Below are positions 32,869 through 44,477 of a DNA stretch of 64,000 nucleotides, piece after piece; within the stretch, counting starts at the first letter, position 1, and the number at the start of each line of letters is the position of its first letter. The notes below the pieces were generated by a model. The model had not been told where the DNA came from, searched no databases, and saw only the letters and a program-made list of their open reading frames with translations. The translations under genes and the position numbers were made by a program. Where the stretch lies: NCBI GenBank assembly GCA_035578155.1, contig JAPWDM010000004.1, positions 54,625,876 through 54,689,875 on the forward strand. The letters run 5' to 3'. The DNA comes from Brachynemurus nebulosus. Its lineage: Eukaryota; Arthropoda; Insecta; Neuroptera; Myrmeleontidae.

Positions 32869-33354
32869 ATGGCGTTTCTTGACATACAAGGCTATCAAGG
32901 AGCTAACAACGAATTTTATTTTAAAGAAGTTGGTATTGCTGCAGAAAATTCGGATGATATATTACATCTTATATTCGACGCACCGTTTGATTTCAACGAG
33001 TTGCCGAAGAAATATCAAAGAGTAGGCCGTTGGCTTTACCGAAATTGGCATGGGATACCTTGGTCGTATGGATTTATTCCATACAAAAAACTTCATACCA
33101 TATTGAAACCTGTATTAAAGAAGTATGATGTTATATACGTCAAGGGTGGTGAAAAGAAGAAATGGATATCAAGTTTGTTTGATGGTACCGAAAACCAGCC
33201 GTGGATTTTGAATTTGGAAGAAATATTTGATGTACCGAAGATTTCCATTCTGCGAGATGAATATTATTCAAGACGCTGTATGCTTCATTCAGATAAAATT
33301 TGTTCATTAGAAAATTGTATTCTTTTAAAAAAATTTTATACGGAAAATAAATAG
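32869..33354 (+). CDS. Small gene of unknown function, right-arm copy
   Basis: This 161-residue full version of the left-arm gene starts with MAFLDIQGYQGANNEFYFKE and ends at a TAG after FYTENK. Right-arm differences are Gly for Ala and Phe for Ser in the aromatic centre, Val for Ile in the KP(I/V)LKKYD segment, and the longer C-terminus. It has a well-formed TATA and initiator 20-55 bp upstream, and AATAAA signals at about 33,408. No signal peptide or membrane segment is visible. A nuclease-like fold is possible but unproven. Confidence 0.75.
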   Translation: MAFLDIQGYQGANNEFYFKEVGIAAENSDDILHLIFDAPFDFNELPKKYQRVGRWLYRNWHGIPWSYGFIPYKKLHTILKPVLKKYDVIYVKGGEKKKWISSLFDGTENQPWILNLEEIFDVPKISILRDEYYSRRCMLHSDKICSLENCILLKKFYTENK

Positions 33355-35290
33355 ATTTTAAGTAATATATAGATTTAAACAATTTAATTTTTTGTATACA
33401 TATTCTATAAATAAAATTTAAAAAAATATGTGCATTTTATTTAATTATTACCCTGCATTCCCCTATTTTTTTACAGCAAAAAGTTTCTTTCGTTAACCTA
33501 TAAGAGTATTAACAAAAATCTTATGAAATTTATTATTCTAATTGAAAAGCATATTTCATGATACACCCTGTATACTAAAATATTTATTAAAAATACTAAA
33601 TATACACCCGTTATATATACATGATATTATTTGTATGTTAATGATAAAGTAGCAAATTCAAAATGTTCTAGTCTATAAAAAATTTTGATTTTACAGGCTT
33701 AAAAATTTAGTAAAATTCAATGCTGTTATCATTTTTATATTAAGCGACGTGTTTAACGTGTAATTTAAAACCAAAAATTGAACTTTTTTTCTGTTTAAAA
33801 ATGTTAAATACAATACTCTTATACCCTAATATAAATATGTATCAGTATTAAAATGATATACATTGATTTTGCTGATTAAACAAATTTTTTGCAATATTTA
33901 TAAATTATTTTATAATTAGATTTAATACTTATTCATAAATGGCTATACAATTCGTTTACTAGTATTCATAAAAATTAAAATTATATACAAATTTTCTTTC
34001 TTATTCTCAATATACAGAGTGTATACATAAAATATTTTTAATAAACAGAGTCTATACATATGTACATACTGAATTATTTCAGATAATTTTCGTTTGATAT
34101 AGAAACAGTTTTGTGCTACAGTCAAATTCAAAAATGTTGTGCACCATAAGAAGTAATATTTTTTGTAACTTGTTAAAATTTCAAGAACTTCTGTTAGTTA
34201 ACTAAAAAATTGGTCACTGTAGGTTAAATGTTAAAGTATTAAAACTGATAAAAATAATTTCCTGCTTGAGGTCTACAATGGGTGATATTTTTTACTAAAC
34301 AATTTTTTAACTCATTAATATTCCATGACGTCATCTTTCTTATACCAAAAAAACTCCTTATATGAGTCTTACGATCATAATTCAGCTAAAACAAACATTT
34401 AATTATTGGTTGTTTGTTTATGTTAAAACTGATAAAAATTCCTGGAATTTTCCAAGGTTAAATATACAAAAAACCCCTGAGTTACAGTTGACACCCAAAT
34501 TTCCGGCAGTACAGTAGCGGTCAGACATCTGGATTCTGGAGTCTGTAGTTAGTTTTGCGGTAGCGCTTGGTACAGTGCCCCACAAAATTTAGCGGCCGCC
34601 CCTTGGGTTAGGGTATTCCCCACATTTTTGACTTGGTAGTGTACCTTTCGTTTAAAATGACGCAATTAAGGCAAGCGCGTGTTGGGATCAAGGTTTGCAC
34701 GTACACAAAATAAGTACAGTACGCTTCAAAAAGTGATCGGATACCTTTTTGGTCAGGGGGGGTCCGCACTTTTGACACGGCAGTGTACCAAAAATTTAAG
34801 TACAGTACGATGTCAAAAGTTTGGGGCCACCCCCGAGTCAGGGTAACCCCACATTTTTAACGCGGTAGTGTACCCCATCTATCAAATTGTAACCTAAAAT
34901 TCACTCTGCGCATACGTCGTATACTAAAATTCAGTCTGCGCATGCGTTAGGTTTGCATTCAAAAACTATGGCGGGTAATAACTAAATTGTGTTGACGCAT
35001 AATGGGTTAACATAAATTAATTTGGTTGCTGGTGATGACTCATGTGTTTGGAATTTCAAGGCCAACAGTAAGAGCGAGTGTTGTGGTCAAATGTCAACAA
35101 CAAATTTTAAATACATGTACTCAGTACGTGCCGGGTCAAAGGTTAAGGTTTGCACATCGATACAGTTTGATGACTCATCAGTTCGGAATGTCTAGTACCG
35201 TAAAGTTACACGATTTCAAACATTGGCAAAAGGGTTCAAGTTGCTTAGTTTTGCGGCGTCACCGCTCTGTCATAGCCTATCTACTTAGCT

Positions 35291-35752
35291 GATAATGTTG
35301 TTTGATCTGACTGCAAATTGTACTTATTTCGCGTATCATAAGCGTGTATTATGCTACGTGTAGTAAAGTAACATTGTTCTTGCTTGTAGAACATAACGGC
35401 TTCTAGAACTAGCATTCCGAATACTGTAAGAATTTGCAAGCTTTTGAATGCGTCTTTGCAACTGTCTCGAGCTTTTAATCCGACTAGTAGTCGTATTATC
35501 TTTTTTTGAATGAGGAGTATCTCTTTTACATGAACTGACGTACCCCAGAATAGTATTCCGTAAGATAACGTCAACTAGATGTATGCATAGCAAGCCGTTA
35601 TTAATATATTACTCGGAACAATTTCTTTTAAGCGTTTCAATAAATAAAATCTTTTATTCAATTTATTGGTTATTTCGTTTATCTGATTCCTCCAATTCAA
35701 TTTGTTATCAATTATTATACCTAAGTATTTTATTTTGTTTTGAAGTATGTTG
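35291..35752 (-). pseudogene. LINE reverse transcriptase fragment split by the 9.5-kb element
   Basis: The minus strand reads KYLGIIIDNKLNWRNQI, KRFYLLKRLKEIVPSN, then after an in-frame TAG (35,575-35,577) LTLSYGILFWGTSVHV, QKKIIRLL and HAYDTRNKYNL. These are the thumb and C-terminal blocks of jockey/L2-type LINE ORF2. It stops at 35,291 at the end of the 9.5-kb element. The missing C-terminal part is at 25,505-25,752. The 5' side is cut at about 35,755 by a repeat terminus. Confidence 0.8.
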
Positions 35753-35757
35753 CTGTT

Positions 35758-35800
35758 TTGAAATGCTATGTTATGCAGATGCTGCCACAGGGTTATTTAG
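35758..35800 (+). repeat. Family A-type terminus
   Basis: GAAATGCTATGTTATGCAGA followed by TGCTGCCACAGGGTTATTTA matches the ends at 22,960-23,000 and 54,745-54,800. Nothing else of the element is seen on the left, where it abuts the LINE relic. Confidence 0.5.
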
Positions 35801-37263
35801 TGTTTAAAATAAAAATATCTAGTAAACAAATTGCAAGTAATTTATATTAAATAGTCTAATTCTAATAAAATAATCAATATGCGATGCTGGAAATATACAT
35901 CAATATAATTATTTATGTTACCGACTTTTGTGAAAAATTTAATTTATATAAAACGGCAATAATCTTACTCGTCGTGTTTACATAAGATATCAACCATACC
36001 AGCATAGTATAGGAGTTTCTTATCTTCATAGTTATTGTAATATAGAGAAATACACACTATATATAGAGAAATACAATTATTATTATACTTTTTCTTGGCA
36101 TTCGTTCTGCTATTATTAACGATAATAATGATGTGTACTAAGCCAACTAGTAAGCGGCTGGTTTTGTTTTTCTCTGGCTTTTCACCACTAAAAATACCAT
36201 TGAAATAATATTCTTTCTATTATATTCACATCCCATGATATTTAATTTTCTGTAAATTATAAATAAAATGTCTTAATAGAAGTTCTGTTATTCTTATCGA
36301 GTTTCATAGATCTGTATAATATCATTTTATTAAATATTAGCTGCAGCCCGCGGTTTCATTTGCGTAAAATTATTTGAACTATGGGAAAAATATAACTATT
36401 TTTAACATCCCGCCCACGGCCATCGTCACACTGCATTATATTTTCTCAAACACACCCCCATCTAATACTACGTCATATAATTTGCCCACGCTCCCAGAAA
36501 TTGATTCAACATAATTATAATGAAATAGTTTTTTTGCTCACTATATGTTTTTGGAAAGGTATCATGTACTTAATTTTTTGTCCGTTAACTGTAAGATCAG
36601 CTTTCCAAACGTAGCGTCACGTTCGCTGGGACTCTTCGCCACGCCTTATCACGCTTGGTCATAACCTTTCCCCCTATTTGCGTACATAATTTACGGATGC
36701 CCCCTTAGGCAAATGACATCATAAAAATACGCAATATATCAATGTCATCCTAAGAGTATTTAAGGTATCCAACATTCAACAGCCATTAGATTGGTAGATT
36801 GTTTAGTGTTGGATTTCTTAATTATTAACATTAATTATCAGTAATGATATTTAAATTTATATTGTCAGTCGCATCTTCAAGTGCATCCATGCAACACGCA
36901 TTTTAAATTAGTTACAGTCTGACTCGCCTACAGAACAGGAGTTAGTTACAAGTTGGCTCGTACATAGAACGCGAGCTCAAGTAACTCGGAAGATTACCAC
37001 AATCTGTGTGTGGAATCATCTTTGTCTTTTTATGTACACAATCGTACCAAGCCTTATATTATATTACATTTATATACGTATTTATTTGTCGTTATTTATA
37101 TACGTACATATTTATTAATTGTTATAATTTATAAAGTAATCAATATAATTATTAAAAGTTTAATTAATAATAAAATCCATTATTATAATAAATTAAGAGT
37201 AAATCAATTGGCGTTGTAATTTCCCGAATGGGGTGGTCCTTCCAAACAGAATTTTTTCCAATT
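35801..37263. other. AT-rich DNA, nothing recognised
   Basis: No coding signal. A slightly less AT-rich patch at 36,350-36,720 has no open frame of note. Confidence 0.5.
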
Positions 37264-37998
37264 CACAGTGGTCCAATTTCCAAAAAAAGCGGACAAAAAT
37301 GAGAAAAATGAAATTTGTAAGTTTGAACTTATTACTCTGTAATACCAAAGAGGGGATACTATTGCACCTCGGTGCAAACAAACAATCCATTATACCGTCT
37401 GCATTACCAGATAAGAGAAGGTCAAACCTAGCTAACTGAGTACCGGTCTCGTACGAATCTTCTAGTGGTTCATTAATAACTTTTGTTTGCACGTGTGTTT
37501 TTGAAATCAAATGTGATGGAAGTTGAAAATGAAGGTGAGTAATCATTATGGATATGTGGTAATGGATAATTTAATTTTTTTTATAGGGTGTACTTATTAC
37601 AGAGAAATATTGCATTGTTAACGTGTTTATTTATAAGAAATAGTTACGAGTTTGATCGAGTTGGATGGTTTACTTTTTTTGCAACAAAGTGTGAACTATG
37701 TAGATTATTTCAAAAAACAAAATTCTTGCCCCAATGTGCTCCTTCGTTTTTTACACCAATTTCAATTTTTTTTTGTCTCACTTCATATTCATAATCAGCG
37801 ACTTTGAAAACCTTTTTGTTTCAGTAAAACTAATTTTTATAATTTTGCTTGCCATTTTGGACCCGCCATTTTGAATTTTCAAAAAAGTAATGTAAAATTC
37901 ATAATCAGCGACCTTGAAAACATTTATATACCATTTTTTGTTTTACTCAAACTATTTTTTGATTTTTGTCCGCTTTTTTTGGAAATTGGACCACTGTG
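37264..37998. mobile_element. 735-bp MITE with CACAGTG ends
   Basis: CACAGTGGTCCAATTTCC at 37,264 continues as AAAAAAGCGGACAAAAAT. This 37-bp block is reverse-complemented at 37,962-37,998. Flanking pentamers are CAATT and CAATC, a 4 of 5 match. The heptamer CACAGTG is that of Transib elements and RAG signals, but Transib target duplications are usually GC-rich, so hAT or another superfamily remains possible. The minus frame at 37,193-37,546 runs through the TIR. Its inner part might be a captured exon, but I cannot support that. Confidence 0.55.
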
Positions 37999-39462
37999 CA
38001 ATCAATTGATATAAATTGTAAATGAATTTCCAAATTTACTTCAGTTATTTACATGTAAAAATCCAAAAAATTCGGTCGGGGGATTCAATTTTTTAAAACC
38101 GTCATTAAGATAAATAATATTTTTGAATATTATTAAAATACAATGAAAACAATTTAGACTAAAAATTAACTTAAAAAGATTTTTAATTGAAATTGTTGCA
38201 AAAATTATTTATAAATGTTTCTCATCTTTCTCCCAACAAAAATAATTTAATATTTAAAATTTTTTCCGTCCCACGGTTTTATAGGTAATTAACTCACTTT
38301 TGATAAATTAAATTGATTATTACTTTAAATATTTATTTGTCAGAAATCAAATATCAAAAAATTATTCCCACACATAACTTTACTGTTCATTGACTCAGAG
38401 AAACATAATGCATTATTGAAAAAAAAAAAACATATTTTGCCCTTTTGAATTCAATAAATAACAAAACAATTGTATCAAAGATAATTAATTCATATATGTT
38501 TATTTACTTACATAATTCCATCTGTCATGGAATATAACTGTCTCGTTATTATAACAGGTGTTGACGTCACCTGAAATAAAGAAAATAATAAATAATTAAT
38601 TAGAGTAATATGACGACATTTGAGAGTGTTCAAAGTTAATTATTAATAAAATAAATATTGATGCCTATTACTAGCCTATTACAACGAGTTTACGTCAAAT
38701 AAGAGAAATGTGAAGCTGTTATCTATTTTCAATTATCTTACGTATAATAAGGAACCAAATTTGTAGTTTTTGAAAAAAGTTTAATTCCTCTTAAATTCCT
38801 CTTAAGTATACTTAAGTCTAATTTATCAGAAATCAAGCACCTATTGATAAATAACTTCTAAAATTGCCAAAATCGGATTACATAATATGTACATGAGGGT
38901 CAAGTCAATGCGTTTGAGGTCCCCTATCACCCTGCTTCATTTGATCCATGGAACCTGGGATAGCTTATACAATATTTATTTTAGTTGAAGATTGTTGTAG
39001 GTATGCTAATTTGAAAATTAATTTGCTACAAATTTCTAGGTCCTTGAATACAGTTTGAGAATCCGAAGAAAGATAAAGATTTTTAAATATCTACGGCTAC
39101 ACAAATAAACGTACAGGCCGAATATGAACAAACAAATAAATAAAAATAATAAAGTTTATTAAAAATGCTCCACCCTTTGTTTGGCAATGAATAACTTGGG
39201 CTGAGTGGGTTACCCATGCTGGTACCATGAACTTGTTTATAAAATTTTCCATTGTACTGAAAAAGAACGCCGTGAGCAGCGGAGCCCCATCACGGAAGTC
39301 GAATTTTTCCTTTCATCTTCGGTATTGAATGTCTACAAGCGAAATGTAATTGAAAGTCCACAAGCGATTTGCCATTTTGATGGTTTCAAAACTGATGATG
39401 AGTGTCCGGTTGATCGGGGCTTTAAAAAAAAGTTTTAAGTTTTTAAGGGCTGAACCTCAGTA
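37999..39462. other. AT-rich DNA, nothing recognised
   Basis: No coding signal. The frame at 39,205-39,438 lies in less AT-rich sequence but has no recognisable motif. Confidence 0.45.
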
Positions 39463-40140
39463 GGGGAGAGCGGGGCTATGCCGTACACTTAAGGGAGAGC
39501 TGTTATTGTTCATCTAATATCGAGTATAAAATTATAAGAAAATTAGCAATATATAATTTGGACAATTGGCTACTGATTTCACACAAAGAAATTTGAATTA
39601 TTCCACTGTTTACATATTTAAATTAAATTACAAAAAAGTGTCTCTGTACGAAATAGCCTCGGGGGTCGGAACTATTCCGTACGGTAGGAGGTGCTATACC
39701 CTACAGTAAAAAAATCATCTTGTTAAGGAAGTAAATAAGATTAATGCAATAAATTATTGTAAAAAAATCATCTTGTTAAGAAAGTAAATAAGAGTAATGT
39801 AATAAATTATTGTAGAAAACACATTGTATTATTTATTGTCGACTCAACTAAGAAACAACATAACGTAACTTGTATTATCGGTATATTTAGTTCAACTTAT
39901 AAAAGTATAAAAAGTGTTAGGTTAACTTTTGTCAAAAAAAGTGATAAATTTTAGAGAACGAAAGTATTTTATTTAAAGTTTATACATTTAAACAAAAATC
40001 ACAAGTAAAATTATTTGCAGACTCGGCAGACTTTATTGTATTTCCTGCATCAACTACAATTTATTAATGTTACCATATTAAACCATTTGGGGCTAAGTCG
40101 TACACTTCTGTACGGTTTAGCCCCATCCTGTACCTTGTGG
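39463..40140. mobile_element. About 680-bp MITE with GGGGCTAWRCCGTACA ends
   Basis: GGGGCTATGCCGTACACTT at the left is reverse-complementary to TGTACGGTTTAGCCCC at the right. The right end holds a second inverted copy, making a hairpin at 40,089-40,126: GGGGCTAAGTCGTACA, 6-nt centre, TGTACGGTTTAGCCCC. Inside is a tandem duplication of about 57 bp (39,709-39,822; AAATCATCTTGTTAAG start). No coding capacity. Superfamily unassigned. Confidence 0.55.
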
Positions 40141-40478
40141 GAGTTTCATAACCTAACATCAAATTCCGTCGCCTAACTAGTCTTCACTATTGATCAAGAG
40201 AGAGCTTAAGAAAAGTAATTTCCTAGGAAGTAATCCTAGGAAGCTGAATTTTGGATATTTTGTAGATAATTGACCGAAACATTATTTAAAACCGGTTTGG
40301 AAAAGTTTTATTGCTTTTCCGCCCCCCACCACCCCCTTAAAGGTCGGGTCAGAAAAAAAATTTGCCCAAAATTTGACCCCACTTTGATAGTATGAGGTGC
40401 CTCGAAAATGAGCCCCATTTATCAAATTTCATCTCTTAACTTCCATAGGGGCGCCCTACACAAATTAAAAGGTGGCGG

Positions 40479-40480
<2 letters not shown>

Positions 40481-40538
<58 letters not shown>
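40481..40538. repeat. (AT)n microsatellite
   Basis: An AT run of about 58 bp. Confidence 0.95.
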
Positions 40539-40541
<3 letters not shown>

Positions 40542-40699
40542 AGACATTTTTTTTCTACATATTCGTGTTCTACGGGTCCGAAAACGGATAGCGCCCCTAC
40601 TCTCGCCTCTCGCAGCTCTTATCGTATAGACTGTATAAGTCTAATTTTTCGGAGAAAATTCGACTAATAAGTCTAAAATGCAGAATTTGGTTAACAAAA

Positions 40700-41160
40700 A
40701 TATTCTACTGTTTTTATTTTAGACACTTTATTTTCCGCCAACCACTTCTCCAAGTATCGCAACGTTTTGTTTATTGGGACACTAAGCAAGAGAGCTGTTA
40801 CGTCAAATGAAACCAACCTATCTCCGTTTGATAATTTAATATTTTTGATTTTGGTATTAACTCAACGGAATTTTCGACACTACAGCCCATCGGCTGCTTA
40901 TAATTACTGAATTCTGTAACCAACCACCTGGCGATTTTATACGTTGGTGAATTGATTCCAGAAACGATGGGCCGCATTCCATTTCCTTCCTTGTGTATTT
41001 TTGGCAAACCGTAAAGCCTAGACGTAGTAGTGTTAGACGATTGCAACTTTAAACGGTCTCTACTCTCAATTAATGCGCTGCATATCTGTATTGCATCTTT
41101 TGTCTCTTTGATATTTCGTTTCAGTGGATCGTTCTGAACGCGCTCATATAGTCCATCATA
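40700..41160 (-). pseudogene. Penelope-like element RT fragment
   Basis: The minus strand encodes ERVQNDPLKRNI, then RLYGLPKIHKEGNGMRPIVS and PTYKIARWL. After a frameshift near 40,850 comes LVSFDVTALLLSVPINKTL. The YGLPKIHK and (S)FDVTALxxSVP blocks are diagnostic of Penelope-like reverse transcriptases. The palm YxDD region and the GIY-YIG endonuclease are absent, so it is a truncated relic. It faces left, whereas the ribozyme candidate at 42,257 is on the plus strand. Confidence 0.85.
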
Positions 41161-41361
41161 TATATTTATATATTTATATATTTTTAGTGTTATATTTATA
41201 TTTATTTTTATTTTTGTTGTTGTTTTTATTTTACTTCTATTTCATTTTTATTTTTTAGTATTGTTTATATATTTTTTTTCTTTTATTTGAACCTTGTCTT
41301 TAATTTTATTTTTATATTTATATATTTCTAATTTTATATTTAATGGTTGTTTATTATCTAA

Positions 41362-41362
<1 letters not shown>

Positions 41363-41434
<72 letters not shown>
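41363..41434. repeat. (AT)n microsatellite
   Basis: An AT run of about 72 bp lies directly left of the next MITE. Confidence 0.95.
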
Positions 41435-41438
<4 letters not shown>

Positions 41439-42108
41439 GGTCCAGAATTATGTACGCTAATTGCTGGATCTACACTTTTTTCCAAAACTCAATAATAAGG
41501 GTGATAAAGCAGAGGGGTAAAATGTAGAGGGGTGGAACGAAACTGGCTTCTTTTATTTTTAAATTTTTTAGGCGCTTTTGATTACTGGATTCATATTCTA
41601 GGGGCGCGTATGAACATTAAGATAGTTAAATTTATGGTATCGATTATTCGATCACCTATGATTAGGGGATAATTTGGAAATAGATACTTCTACTTTAAAT
41701 TACTCGAAAACGGTAATATTTATCGAAATGTAACAAGTATACCTTTTTTGCGTGAAATTGTCTGAGGAATTATATTATCCGGGATTTTGTTTAAATAATT
41801 GCAAATTAAAAAAGAAAAGGTGTGGTAACTCACACCTACCACCCAAAACCACCCCTTAGTCATGAGTGGCCGAATAAGTGTTCACATAAGTTTAATCCTT
41901 CTAACGCAAAATAAGTACCTCTAAAATATCAATCCGTTATTCAAAAGCGTTTGGAAAATATTTAAGAAATAATGGTTTTCGTTTCACCCCTTTACAGAGT
42001 TGTGTCTCCCTTATTATTGAGTTTTGAGAAAGAGTGTACATGAAAAGGTTCCATTATTTTTGAACATACTACGAGCTCTACCAATTACGGTACATAGTTC
42101 TTGTATAT
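41435..42108. mobile_element. MITE with long diverged TIRs
   Basis: The left arm (41,445-41,560; includes CAAAACTCAATAATAAGGG and AGGGGTGGAACGAAACTGG) is reverse-complementary with mismatches to 41,965-42,106 (TTTCGTTTCACCCCTTTA, CCCTTATTATTGAGTTTTG). Interior non-coding. The left end GGGTGGTCCAGAATTATGTA has no clean partner on the right, which seems eroded. Confidence 0.55.
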
Positions 42109-42256
42109 TTAACGAAGGAAAATATTTTTTCCTAATCATTTACTTTATTTTATTTCTGGTTTATTATATTTCTAATTTTTTTATATTTATATTTCTAGTT
42201 CTACTATATTTATGATTTTTATATTTATTATATTATGGTCCTTTTTTATATTTTAT

Positions 42257-42298
42257 GCTACTGAAGAGGGCTACAAAATCAGCCGAAACCGATCTAGC
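42257..42298 (+). ncRNA. Candidate hammerhead ribozyme
   Basis: GCTA (42,257-42,260) and TAGC (42,295-42,298) form stem I. CTGAAGA at 42,261-42,267 matches the CUGANGA core. Stem II forms from GGGCT and AGCC with one bulged G. GAAA follows at 42,285-42,288, then a minimal stem III (CCG) and the cleavage triplet AUC at 42,292-42,294, exactly next to stem I. Type I hammerheads with a tiny stem III are known from Penelope-like elements, and a Penelope RT relic lies 1.1 kb away. The bulge in stem II and the one-pair stem III lower confidence. It is followed at once by (AT)n. Confidence 0.55.
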
Positions 42299-42305
42299 GA
42301 ATATG

Positions 42306-43283
<978 letters not shown>

Positions 43284-43777
43284 CTTAGGTTTAATTGAGC
43301 AGCAAAATGGATAAGATTTGATCAGCAAAAAAGGCTAATTGAGCAGCAGAATAAACAAATACGGTCAGCTTTAAATGTATATGTTGCAGCGATATTGTCA
43401 AAACCGTTTTATTATAACTCTAGTCAAATTATAAAAAAAAAAAAACGAAATATTGTCAATTCATTATGTTTCTTCCAATACATCTTGCAAATTTCAGTGT
43501 TATTATAATTTCGTTAGACACATCTACAGAAATTTTTAAGTATAATGCTTTTTGACAATATAACTAAATCAACGTAAAGGAAAATATTGTAAAAATAAAA
43601 AAAAAATTTATATGGGTACGAAACCAATAATGTCAAAACTATTGAACCAATTTCAGTCAAATTTAATTTAGATATTTATATGCTTTCGACTAACCGAAAA
43701 AAATTTTTTTATCTCGATTAAAGGTTCTCGTGGGATGTGAATTCTAAAATAATAATAATAATAATAAATAATATTTT

Positions 43778-44477
43778 GGTGGTGAGGATACTTATAGCAG
43801 CTGTCCTTGGCACCCGTGAGGGATATTTATCCCCCATTGGTGTCAAGGAGGCTAAGGGTTCCAGGGGTAGTTTATGCGCAATACAGTAATCTTCGGATTC
43901 CATTAGCCTCTGACTACCCAAGATCGGCACCTTTCCTTCTCGAGGTACCACTGTTTTCACAAAAGATGCCGGATCTAGAGGAGTAATCCTCGAAAGTTCA
44001 TTTATTATAATATTTTATTATTTCGTTTCGTTTTTATTATTTTTTGTTTTCTTTATTTTTATTTCTTTTTGTTTCAGGTTTTCTTTTATCCTTTGTTTCT
44101 TTTTTGTTTTTGGTTTTGTTTTGTTTTCGTTCTTCTTTGTTGTTTCAACTTCAAGTCATCTTCGGGACCCATACTAGCTCGTGTGTGGCTCAGCGGCGTT
44201 GTTTGGAAAAGGGGATCCTGGTGACTGAGGGAAGCCGTACTTGCGAGTACGGTGAAACAACACTTCACTTCGGCCCTGGCTTCAAGCATAGACCGTGGCT
44301 GCGGTTATGCACCAGCCGCAGTAACTTCGAGCGCCCCGGGGTCGTGCGTGTCACTGGGGTAATGGGCTTCGTCCCTAGGGCCCCTCATTCCCGTATCCCT
44401 GGCGTGGGAGTCCCACGTCCCTTATGAGGCTCCGTGGAGGGTGGGGAGCGGGGTGGGGGTTCTTCGTATAATATTGT
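43778..44477 (+). other. LINE 5' leader
   Basis: The first 210 bp are shared with the derivative at 2,770-3,079. A T-rich stretch at 44,040-44,150 is followed by a GC-rich part (44,160-44,470) with an open frame from 44,044 that shows no domain. The internal promoter expected for this clade should be near 43,778, but no motif is decisive. Confidence 0.6.

Larger units (their letters stand above)
25753..35290. mobile_element. 9.5-kb element with 3.2-kb terminal inverted repeats
   Basis: The left arm 25,753-29,015 and the right arm 32,080-35,290 are reverse complements at high identity, around a 3.06-kb unique core. Termini are AGCTGAGTAGATAGGCTATG and its partner AGCTAAGTAGATAGGCTATG. Genes in the arms are therefore present twice in opposite orientation. 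The core holds a C2H2 zinc-finger gene, a small OB-like gene and a duplicated Cys-rich gene, all on the minus strand. It has split a LINE RT gene, so it moved in as a unit. I find no polymerase, integrase or transposase, and no clear target duplication (TTGAAT against GATAAT). AG/CT ends and this gene style recall Polinton/adintovirus-like or protein-primed linear elements, but that is inference. Confidence 0.85.
32080..35290 (+). repeat. Right inverted-repeat arm
   Basis: Reverse complement of 25,753-29,015, beginning at GATTAATTTAGATATTGCGT. It carries plus-strand copies of the arm genes. Differences from the left arm are scattered substitutions, short indels and the shorter ACC tract. The stretch 33,420-35,000 has no convincing gene. 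Confidence 0.9.

Noticed and set aside
35026..35292. 88-residue frame at the element tip, also at 25,742-26,017
   Set aside because: No ATG of its own with good context, runs across the element end, and no domain pattern; more likely terminal control sequence.
25741..35296. Firm Polinton assignment of the 9.5-kb element
   Set aside because: Ends are AG...CT, but no 6-bp target duplication, integrase, ATPase, protease, capsid or polymerase is found.
37193..37546. 117-residue minus frame
   Set aside because: It runs through the MITE terminal repeat, and splice signals for a captured exon are not convincing.
44044..44427. 127-residue frame in the LINE leader
   Set aside because: Starts in a T-rich low-complexity run and has no recognisable domain; ORF1 clearly starts at 44,478.
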